A stretch of 64,000 nucleotides of DNA, taken from positions 1-64,000 of the forward strand of contig JBEKHB010000002.1 in NCBI GenBank assembly GCA_050012495.1, read 5' to 3'. The DNA comes from BOG-1155 sp050012495. Its GTDB lineage: Bacteria > Desulfobacterota > Syntrophorhabdia > Syntrophorhabdales > WCHB1-27. The notes below the pieces were generated by a model, which worked only from the letters and a program-made list of their open reading frames with translations, did not search any database and was not told the origin of the DNA. Of this stretch, positions 52,110 through 59,197 are shown piece after piece. Both the position numbers and the translations under genes were made by a program. How positions within the stretch are numbered: the first letter of the stretch is position 1; every line of letters begins with the position of its first letter.

Positions 52110-52757
52110 ATGAGCGATACACGACGTCTCTCGGTGACCGTGTCGAGGCAGATAGGGAGCGGCGGCTCCTATATCGGGCATCTGGTAGCGCAAAAGCTTG
52201 GTCTCCGGCTCGTCGACCGGGAAATCCTGCACAGGGCGGCGGAGCACTTCGACCTGGATGCAGGGTCGCTGGAGCACTATGAGGAGAGGGCCTCCGGTCT
52301 CCTGGAGAATATCATCAGGGCCTGCGCCGTGGGCGCACCGGAAATGGGCTACTACGGGCCCGTTCTGGGGAGGACCGTCTACGACAAGGATTTGTTTGCC
52401 GTGGAATCGAGGCTTATCAGGGAGATCGCGGACAGGTACGGCGCGGTGATCGTCGGGCGGGGCGGATTTCATGTGCTCAAAGGCCGGCCGGACGTGATCC
52501 ACGTATTTATCCATGCCCCCGAGGAGTTTCGGGTCAAACGGATCATGGCGGCCCAGAAGATCGGCGAGGCGAGGGAGGCCCGGGCGAAAATACGGGAGTA
52601 TGACAAGAGAAGGGCAAAATTCGCACGGGATATCGTCGGGGTCGAATGGACGGACGCGAGGAACTTTCACCTCTGCATCGACTCCGCCCTGGTCGGCCTT
52701 TCTCCGGCTGCCGAGATGATTGCCGGCGTCGCTCGCGGGGCGGCCAATCCTGCTTAA
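52110..52757 (+). CDS. cytidylate kinase-like P-loop protein
   Basis: This 215-residue protein belongs to the cytidylate-kinase-like family. The N-terminal V-T-V-S-R-Q-I-G-S-G-G-S-Y-I-G is the P-loop, with R-Q-x-G-S-G-G replacing the usual G-K-x-G-x-G-K. D-R-E-I-L and G-R-G-G-F are further conserved features. The C-terminal third is helical. The reaction is not established for this branch. ATG 52110 has GGAGGGCAC upstream. Its end overlaps the convergent HAD gene by four bases. Confidence 0.78.
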   Translation: MSDTRRLSVTVSRQIGSGGSYIGHLVAQKLGLRLVDREILHRAAEHFDLDAGSLEHYEERASGLLENIIRACAVGAPEMGYYGPVLGRTVYDKDLFAVESRLIREIADRYGAVIVGRGGFHVLKGRPDVIHVFIHAPEEFRVKRIMAAQKIGEAREARAKIREYDKRRAKFARDIVGVEWTDARNFHLCIDSALVGLSPAAEMIAGVARGAANPA

Positions 52758-53410
52758 AGGGCCGAATCGCCGGCCCGGCGGGCTGCGCGGAGACCGGCCT
52801 GTGAGGAAGGGCCGGGAGACGCCATGGGCCTCCACCGATAGTATCGCTCGTCGGCGATGTCGAGCATCGCCCGGTCTGCCCGGCTGTCCCCGTAGGCATA
52901 GATATAATCGAATTGTTCAAGGTCATATCGCGCCGTGATCCTGGCGACTTTTTCACGGCCGCTGCAATTGCGCGTGAGGAACCTTCCGGTAATGATGCCT
53001 CCCTTCGTTTGCAGCCTGGTGGCGATCAGATCGAGCGCGTGAGCCGCGCACCAGCCCTTCAGCCATAGATCGATCGAGGCGGAGACCACGACAACCGTGT
53101 CCCCCTTTTGTTTGTGCCACTCGATCCGCTCAAGGGCGTTTTGCCTCACCATGGCCGGCAGCTCCTCCAGGGAGTACCTTGAGGCGAGTCGCTCAAGTTC
53201 GGGTGCAGCCCGGCCGCCAAAGAAATAGGTCGACATGAGCTCCTTCGCCCGCGAGGCCCGGACGAAGCCCAGAAGGAATCCGATGACCACGGGCGTGAGG
53301 CAGGCGATTCCGAGCCAGTACCTCACGGGACCCACCGCATACCTGATAAAACCCGCAAAGCTGTCCCTGGAGGTGATGGTCCCGTCGAAGTCGAAAAGCG
53401 CCAATGCCAC
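52754..53410 (-). CDS. HAD-IB family phosphatase (SerB-like)
   Basis: This 218-residue hydrolase has the nucleophile motif F-D-F-D-G-T-I-T at the N-terminus, V-V-V-S-A-S near residue 110 (motif II), and G-D-S-R-A-D near residue 180 (motif IV), and it includes a membrane-like segment (about 35-60). Related HAD-IB proteins act on phosphoserine or on acylphosphates and phospholipids. I use GTG 53410, after AAGGGGG, because the longer frame is non-homologous. It lies 116 bases after LanM on the same strand, but need not belong to the lanthipeptide cluster. Confidence 0.82.
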   Translation of the reverse strand: MALALFDFDGTITSRDSFAGFIRYAVGPVRYWLGIACLTPVVIGFLLGFVRASRAKELMSTYFFGGRAAPELERLASRYSLEELPAMVRQNALERIEWHKQKGDTVVVVSASIDLWLKGWCAAHALDLIATRLQTKGGIITGRFLTRNCSGREKVARITARYDLEQFDYIYAYGDSRADRAMLDIADERYYRWRPMASPGPSSQAGLRAARRAGDSAL

Positions 53411-53526
53411 GAAAAGCCCCCTTGCCCGTGGGAAATCGCCTCTTATTCTCCCATGACCGGCAGGGAAAGACAACGTCAATCCAGCAAACAGACACCGGTA
53501 ACATAAACCCCAACGAACGGCTTCCT

Positions 53527-56500
53527 TCAATCCCACAGGAGAATGGAGGGAAGGCGGTCCGGAGCCGCCTGGCGTAGCAGTCCATATCCCACGCCTGCAA
53601 TTCCCTGAAATAACCCCAGAAGCAGCATGCTTGTGTCGGACGACGCCACGCCGGCGGCAACTGCGGAAGCCCTGTCTTGCGCGAGCGATATCAACTCCGG
53701 ACGAGCCAGGCGGCGCCCCGCCTCAAGCAGGATATCTGCTTTGCCCGTTTCTCCGCAACACAATGTACCGTTGGAATCGATCTGAGAGCGGACCAAAAAT
53801 TGAAGGCCGGAATCGAGGTCTGAGCGGATGAGTGGATCATCCACTATTTCCAGCGCCGCCAGTCGGGAGAGTGCTATCCCTGGAGCTCCATGACACCAGG
53901 AGCCGAAACCCGGATCGGCGGCGATTCCTTCGCGAAGATCGGCCCAATTGCAGGTCTCGGGTGAAAAGAGAGTGCGCTCGTAGGCAAAGCCCTCGATCGC
54001 CGCGTCTCGGAAACGAATATCGTTCGAAGCTTTGTACAACCGAAGCAGAGCAAGCCCGATGCCGGCGACCCCGTGTGAGAACCCTGCCAGCGAAGCCGAG
54101 CCGATGGTTTGCCAGGATTGGGGCGCGCCGTTTTGGGAAATTCGCGAGCGCATGAGATGTTCGCCGCAGAGCAAAGCTTTCTCCAAAAGTTCCGGTTCAT
54201 GAGTCTCTTTCCAAAGCGCCAACAAAGCAAGGATTGCTCCGGCCGCGCCGCCCATGACATCGAGATGACGATCGGCGCAAATGGCCCTTGCGTCGATCAG
54301 ACGCGACAAGCCGAGGGCAATCTTGTGGGATTCCGGGGCGTCGATCAGTTTCCCCGCGGCATGGATGGCATAGATCGTCGAGCCGCCGCCAACTCCTGCC
54401 CCAATGCCAGACGCCAGAAACCATGCTGCCGCCAGCGGGCTTACAGGTTCTCCTCCCGCGCTCGTAAGGAAAGTCCGCTTCAAGGACCGAATGACGCCCA
54501 GCGCGGCATCCCGATGCTCCTCTCTGCCTTCCAGCGCAAACATTGCCGCAAGAAACAAGGCTAATCCGGGAGATCCTCCATACAGAGAAGGACCGAGAGC
54601 ATTCACCTTTAAGTATCCGCTGGCCGGAAGCACATCGAACCCGATCCATGACGTTTGCCCTTCGATCCGAACTGCCTTGCGCACGAGGGCATGGGCAATT
54701 TCGCATGCCGCAAACAAAAATTGGCTGGGGTGTAAACGGGGGAGTCGGCATTCGGAACTGTTGCATAATCCAGGGTCTGCCTTTGGCTGCGCTTCGTGCG
54801 AATCTCTCATCGCGCGTGCCGCGAAACTCGCCCGAATCGATTCGATCTGGGAATCGCAATCCTCGGCCGACATTCCTGATACTCCGCGGAGCGCATTCGC
54901 GTATCCGGGGACTTGTATGAGACCATCGATCTTCAGTCCGCAACCATACGAGTCCAGCAGTTCCTTGGTATCGACAACCGATTCAAAGAGAGGTACGTCA
55001 AGTTGCTCGAGCGATGCGATTTCCGCCCTGAACACTTCGCGCCGGTCATGCCGTTCTCCTAAACCGAGATAGTGACGGCTGAGTCCTTCCAATTCGATGC
55101 TTCGGTCTACACCGCTGGAAAGGAACAACGGGTTCACCGAACGCTCCCACAGAGAGCGATAAAGATCGGTTTTCCGGAAAACGATCCTAGTTCTGCAACT
55201 GCGGAATGCCGTAAGGGGGCTGAAAGGGGAGAGCAAATCATCCTTATGCGAGAGCAGAAAGCCATAGGTCATCCGGAAACCATCGGTTATGCGATCGACG
55301 AAGGCGCCTGGGTCGGGACACTTGCCGTGGCGAAGAAACGGCAAATTTTGGCCGGGCGCGCGCCTGTCCCGGATCTCGACGTATTCCATCTCATCGCTGT
55401 TTTCGTGAATCCAAGACTTGAACGTAGACAACGGCAGAGTTTCTTCGGTGGACCCAAATCCGCTGAAATCCATTGCCGCCTTCCCTGATCCAATGTCTTG
55501 CCACTCCGGGAGAAGGCCGATGCGCAACACGGATCTTCTCATTGGAAATGCAACTTCAGAAAGAGAGTCCTTCAAATCGGGCAAGCACAGAGTTTCGAGA
55601 TCGATGGGCACCGGGTACTCGCCGCATGCCAACAGATTCTCGGCATGGAAATCGGTGGCGGATGTCGCATATAGCAGGCAGAGGAGACAGCCGGCGCGCC
55701 AGTAATATCGGGCGACGGCTTCGAGGTCAAGACATGGCTCATGCTTCATGAGTTCGACCCAACCCCATCCGCCGCGGTGCAGGACCCGCGGCGCGTGGAT
55801 CTCCAGGCGCGGATCTTGTCTGCGCAGCCACTCCGTGAATTGAAACCACGCTAGATCCATGTCAAGCCTTCTGGGCTTGTACACTATCCCGGCGCCGGAG
55901 GCGAAGTGGACGATTCGCACCTTTCGCCCGCCCCGGTGAGGATCGGAGAGATCGCATTGGACCTCGGCTATCTCACCGGGATTTTGGCCAAGAAAATCGA
56001 CGATGCGTGTGCCATCTTCCGCCAACCGGGCCAGGAATTCGGACGTATCCTCGATCCAAAAATTAACGACGGTAGCCATCAAACGCGCGAGCACCGGAAG
56101 ACGCTCCAAAAGCCGGAGCAGTCCTCCGCTCTGCATATGCTCGACAAAAGCGTCCCAGCAGCCCTCTGGAGAATGCCGGGCATTCCGTAATTTGCGGAAT
56201 TCCAAGCCCAAGGACCGATCCGACACGTTTGAAAGACGCCGGCAGAGCGAAGCCAGGAGTTGTCGGCGAACTGGACGGCTCAATGAAGGCCAACGGGATG
56301 ACCGATCCATCTCGGCCTCGGCAAAGGCAATTACCGTTGCCAGGACCGGCGCAAAGGGTATGGAGGACGGAAGCTCCGTGCAGCCCCTTTTTGCGCCGAT
56401 CCCCTGCGGATGCCGGCGACCTCCGCCTTGCTCAAGATAATGAATCAACCGTCGTGTCCCGGACGCCCAAGGTTCATCCTCTTTCAACAGGGGGCGTTCG

Positions 56501-56739
56501 CTTGCAACCGCCAATGCGGCGCTCTCCGTCGACAAATCGTTCCAGGAGAGACGCCTTCGGAATTGCAGCTCATCGTTTCGCGCGGCCAAATCCCGCCAGC
56601 GTTGAATGCGTTTCGCGAATATCTCGTCATCAGATGTAGGACGGCAGTTCTGAAATAGGGTGGTTCCCGCTGAACAATGAAGCGGGGCCGCCCGCCTCAG
56701 GAGGGCTTCCACGTCGATGTGCAGATGTTTTGCGGTCAA
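53527..56739 (-). CDS. lanM: class II lanthipeptide synthetase LanM, CCG zinc-ligand type
   Basis: This 1070-residue bifunctional enzyme dehydrates Ser/Thr and forms thioether rings. The N-terminal kinase-like dehydratase (DUF4135, about 150-560) has V-Y-K-P-R (K288), D-F-H-A-E-N (D363, H365, E367, N368) and D-L-E-T (D380). The LanC-like cyclase follows (about 690-1070). Zinc ligands are W-C-H-G (C949) and C-C-G-E-T-G (C994, C995), so the metal has three Cys ligands, as in ProcM, instead of Cys-Cys-His. That arrangement is linked to reactive, substrate-tolerant cyclases. No active-site residue is missing. It overlaps the radical SAM gene by four bases. Codon use is more mixed than in the core genes, which hints at transfer. 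Confidence 0.95.
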   Translation of the reverse strand: MTAKHLHIDVEALLRRAAPLHCSAGTTLFQNCRPTSDDEIFAKRIQRWRDLAARNDELQFRRRLSWNDLSTESAALAVASERPLLKEDEPWASGTRRLIHYLEQGGGRRHPQGIGAKRGCTELPSSIPFAPVLATVIAFAEAEMDRSSRWPSLSRPVRRQLLASLCRRLSNVSDRSLGLEFRKLRNARHSPEGCWDAFVEHMQSGGLLRLLERLPVLARLMATVVNFWIEDTSEFLARLAEDGTRIVDFLGQNPGEIAEVQCDLSDPHRGGRKVRIVHFASGAGIVYKPRRLDMDLAWFQFTEWLRRQDPRLEIHAPRVLHRGGWGWVELMKHEPCLDLEAVARYYWRAGCLLCLLYATSATDFHAENLLACGEYPVPIDLETLCLPDLKDSLSEVAFPMRRSVLRIGLLPEWQDIGSGKAAMDFSGFGSTEETLPLSTFKSWIHENSDEMEYVEIRDRRAPGQNLPFLRHGKCPDPGAFVDRITDGFRMTYGFLLSHKDDLLSPFSPLTAFRSCRTRIVFRKTDLYRSLWERSVNPLFLSSGVDRSIELEGLSRHYLGLGERHDRREVFRAEIASLEQLDVPLFESVVDTKELLDSYGCGLKIDGLIQVPGYANALRGVSGMSAEDCDSQIESIRASFAARAMRDSHEAQPKADPGLCNSSECRLPRLHPSQFLFAACEIAHALVRKAVRIEGQTSWIGFDVLPASGYLKVNALGPSLYGGSPGLALFLAAMFALEGREEHRDAALGVIRSLKRTFLTSAGGEPVSPLAAAWFLASGIGAGVGGGSTIYAIHAAGKLIDAPESHKIALGLSRLIDARAICADRHLDVMGGAAGAILALLALWKETHEPELLEKALLCGEHLMRSRISQNGAPQSWQTIGSASLAGFSHGVAGIGLALLRLYKASNDIRFRDAAIEGFAYERTLFSPETCNWADLREGIAADPGFGSWCHGAPGIALSRLAALEIVDDPLIRSDLDSGLQFLVRSQIDSNGTLCCGETGKADILLEAGRRLARPELISLAQDRASAVAAGVASSDTSMLLLGLFQGIAGVGYGLLRQAAPDRLPSILLWD

Positions 56740-58106
56740 CCTGTGATTCCTGACTCGGCAGACGACGGTTCCGAATGCGGTTCCGACTTCAGTCTTTTAA
56801 GCTCGCTCAAGAAGAAAAGATCAATCTTTGTCTTTTCTCGGATATGCTCACATCTCTTGGTCCTGATTTCGTCAATTTTGCCCGATTTCTCCCAATTCAA
56901 TCCGTAACAACCTCCGCGGCAGAGATGTTTTGCGAAACAACCCCGGCATTCCCGCCGGCTGGTTATGATGGACCCTTTTTGATTTAGAAGGTCGGCAAAT
57001 ACCGCCAGCCCTTCCGAATTCCAACCGTTGCGGGCGTCACCCAAAATGAAGTCGGAGCGCATGAATGCATCGCAGGGGTAGATATACCCGTTGGTGTCAA
57101 TACTTGCCCTTAGCCGTCCTGCCCCACAAGCAAACTTGGATAAATGTCTATAAGAGCTCTTATAAGCGGAAAGCATAACTCTCCGGTCGGACGTTAATTC
57201 CTTATTTTGGTAGCGCACCCTGTCTAAACAGTACTTGTTGTATTCAATATATTTGCTGCGCCATAACGTCTCATCGCAGCGAAAGACATCCGTTTCGATT
57301 GTTCCTCCCATGCAGTGAGGAACCAAATCCTTTATGTCAAACCCATCAAATCCGAATGCAGTCAGTTCCTCCGCTATTTCTTTGTAGTCGTAGGGATAAG
57401 GGATAACGGCCGCAATCGCAAACGTAATGCCTTCCTGACGAAGCGTTTGCGTAAAATCGTAGGCTAATTGCCACGAGCCCACTCCGTTTTTGAAACGTCG
57501 GTGCGCGTTGTGGTGCTCCGGACCTCCATCCAGGCTGATCTCCACGGAGATATTGTCTCTAAGCTCCTTAACGCATTCCAACACCTCTTGGTCATGGATG
57601 GTGCCGTTCGTGGCAAGAGCGATTCTGAACAGAGGCATCTTCTCGTCTTTCCACCCACGTACGGCTTCGAGAATTTCCAGCAAAACAACCCGATTTAGCA
57701 TGGGTTCTCCGCCGAAAAGACGGATTACGGTATGTTTATTCTTCGCACGTATGATATGGTTCTTCAAAAAGCGCATTACGTCGCGAGCGGTACGACGATC
57801 CATAACCCGGTCTTTCATTCCCATCGTACCGCCTTGACTGAAACAATAGGAACAGTTCAAATTGCATGTCGATGAGACGAAGACGTTGAAGAGGGCCGGC
57901 TGGAAATTAGCCGGTGCAATTTTCACGGGGGGGGAGTCTGGATCTAAACGTCTTATATCCGGCGGGTTTTGGGTCCCTTCCTCCCCAATCTGTTTCCCAC
58001 AGGGTACATCATACTCAAGCATGCCGGTAGAGCCATCAAAGAGGTAGTTTCTGCCTTCTATCTCGTAATAGATTCGATCACCCGCAGGCAGAAAAGTGAA
58101 ACTCAT
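56736..58106 (-). CDS. radical SAM/SPASM peptide maturase
   Basis: This 456-residue enzyme has the radical SAM motif C-N-L-N-C-S-Y-C (C81, C85, C88) and a full SPASM domain: C-G-A-G-R, N-G-Y-I-Y-P-C-D-A-F, then C-R-G-C-F-A-K-H-L-C-R-G-G-C and a last C near 430. SPASM enzymes make thioether, C-C or other crosslinks in ribosomal peptides, or process small molecules. The N-terminal 35 residues could be a peptide-recognition segment. It lies between the precursor and LanM, so it is expected to act on the same peptide. Its reaction cannot be told from sequence. The gene is AT-richer than its neighbours. Confidence 0.88.
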   Translation of the reverse strand: MSFTFLPAGDRIYYEIEGRNYLFDGSTGMLEYDVPCGKQIGEEGTQNPPDIRRLDPDSPPVKIAPANFQPALFNVFVSSTCNLNCSYCFSQGGTMGMKDRVMDRRTARDVMRFLKNHIIRAKNKHTVIRLFGGEPMLNRVVLLEILEAVRGWKDEKMPLFRIALATNGTIHDQEVLECVKELRDNISVEISLDGGPEHHNAHRRFKNGVGSWQLAYDFTQTLRQEGITFAIAAVIPYPYDYKEIAEELTAFGFDGFDIKDLVPHCMGGTIETDVFRCDETLWRSKYIEYNKYCLDRVRYQNKELTSDRRVMLSAYKSSYRHLSKFACGAGRLRASIDTNGYIYPCDAFMRSDFILGDARNGWNSEGLAVFADLLNQKGSIITSRRECRGCFAKHLCRGGCYGLNWEKSGKIDEIRTKRCEHIREKTKIDLFFLSELKRLKSEPHSEPSSAESGITG

Positions 58107-58109
58107 CTC

Positions 58110-58472
58110 ATGCCCCCCGCGAAAACATATTCATTCTTGCGTCTTTGGAACAGGCTGTACGATGGCGGTGATTATTCGGGACCGGCTCCGTTGATATGGA
58201 ACAGCGTCGTGCCGCATGCAGAAAAGGGCGCAATGACCGATATCTTCGGGGACATCATCCAAAAGTCGATCATGATCCTTATCAACATGCGGCACGACAA
58301 ATGGCGCACGTATCCGCTGAAACATGGAAATGCAGAAACGGATACTACACCGGTCACATATTGTGTTGCCCTCCACCGACTTTACTACCACAGCCGCCGC
58401 ACGTCTGAGTGGTCTTTTCTACACTATCCTGACAAACGCCTCCTGCGACCTCATCCAGGTCATGATCTTTGA
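58110..58472 (+). other. unidentified plus-strand ORF in the gap before the SPASM gene
   Basis: An open frame of up to 121 codons from ATG 58110 reads opposite to the RiPP genes. Its middle (about residues 10-75, including G-G-D-Y-S-G-P-A-P-L-I-W-N and I-I-Q-K-S-I-M-I-L-I-N) looks protein-like in composition, but I recognise no family and there is no ribosome-binding site. It may be a fragment of a lost gene. Its last part overlaps the precursor gene in antisense. Confidence 0.25.
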
Positions 58473-58536
58473 GCTCTTCATCTTCGGTAAGGTCGACCAC
58501 TTTCTTCTGTTCTGGTTTTTGCTTTTCTTCCGGCAT
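58354..58536 (-). CDS. lanthipeptide/RiPP precursor peptide with double-glycine leader
   Basis: This 60-residue peptide has an acidic helical leader (residues 1-33) ending L-D-E-V-A-G-G, a double-glycine cleavage site for C39 peptidases. The core (34-60) holds three Cys (35, 46, 49), two Ser (38, 51) and three Thr (42, 43, 45), with a G-rich end. That would allow up to three thioether rings made by LanM. AAAGGAGG sits six bases before the ATG at 58536, an excellent site. It is just upstream of the radical SAM and LanM genes and downstream of the C39 transporter. The core is not like any known lantibiotic I recall. Confidence 0.9.
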   Translation of the reverse strand: MPEEKQKPEQKKVVDLTEDEELKDHDLDEVAGGVCQDSVEKTTQTCGGCGSKVGGGQHNM

Positions 58537-58547
58537 ATTCTCCTCCT

Positions 58548-58757
58548 TTAAATTGAATTGATAAGAACTCGCTTTTCAGCCTGGTACCAGTCTACCACGG
58601 AATCCCCAAAACTTTCAATAAGGCCTCCAGCAATTCTTGTGAGACTGCGCTTCACCCTCTTGTAGGTCTCCCACATCTCACGCTGAGAAATACAAAACGG
58701 TTTTGCTTTCGTCCGGGACTCCTCCCGTTGCCGGTTGGTCCCTTCCTCAAGCTGCAT
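58548..58757 (-). pseudogene. N-terminal fragment of a group II intron reverse transcriptase (LtrA-like)
   Basis: The first 36 or so codons match the start of LtrA-type maturases: a basic lead-in, then K-A-K-P-F-C-I-S-Q-R-E-M-W-E-T-Y-K-R-V-K. After R-V-K the similarity stops and the frame runs to a stop at 58548, 12 bases before the precursor start. No reverse-transcriptase domain is present. It marks an old mobile intron insertion in the RiPP locus. Confidence 0.6.
58589..58618 (-). promoter_or_regulatory. possible precursor promoter
   Basis: TTGAAA (58613-58618) and TAGACT (58589-58594) on the minus strand are 18 bp apart, giving a leader of about 45 bases before the precursor. It lies within the RT fragment. 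Confidence 0.35.
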
Positions 58758-58782
58758 GGTGCAGCCCCTTTGCTCAGGTTCC

Positions 58783-59127
58783 ATTACGAACAAACTGCTC
58801 AAAGCCATCCTGTCGTTTTACGCCATCGATTTCCCCAGGACCCACAGCCTGCGCTTCCTTATGGACCTCCTTGCCGACGCCGGGCGCCGCCTGCCCGATG
58901 AATTCTCCGACATGGACACACTGACCCCCTAAAGCACCCTTTTCAGGTACGAGGATATCCCCACAGAAACGGTGATAGACCGTGAAGATCTCTTGAAGCT
59001 CATCAGGGCTCTCAAAGTTTATACCCAAAACCAGATACCTCCGACAGAGAAATGGGCATTTCTCTCGGTCTTTTCGTCTTTACCTATGGATATCTCTATA
59101 TTCCTAATGGTGATCTCACAGAGTTGA
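58783..59127 (+). pseudogene. HEPN-domain protein remnant
   Basis: Reading rightward, codons from 58783 match the middle of a HEPN protein: L-L-K-A-I-L-S-F, F-P-R-T-H-S-L-R-F-L, then L-L-A-D-A-G. A TAA interrupts after L-T-P where relatives have Tyr, and the frame continues with F-R-Y-E-D and L-K-L-I-R-A-L-K-V-Y. The N-terminus is absent. It is opposite in direction to the RiPP genes and is a dead fragment, perhaps of a HEPN-MNT pair. Confidence 0.6.
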
Positions 59128-59197
59128 GGGGATTACCATTGTAAAGATAGAACAGCCGCGTCGCCAAAAGCAGCGACGGATCGGGCAAGTCCTGTGT

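Noticed and set aside
52754..53410. HAD phosphatase as a lanthipeptide tailoring enzyme
   Set aside because: It is 116 bases away, has general HAD motifs and convergent overlap with an unrelated kinase-like gene; nothing links it to the peptide.
58783..59127. Selenocysteine or readthrough explanation for the stop in the HEPN frame
   Set aside because: The stop is TAA, not TGA, and the N-terminus is missing, so decay is the simpler reading.
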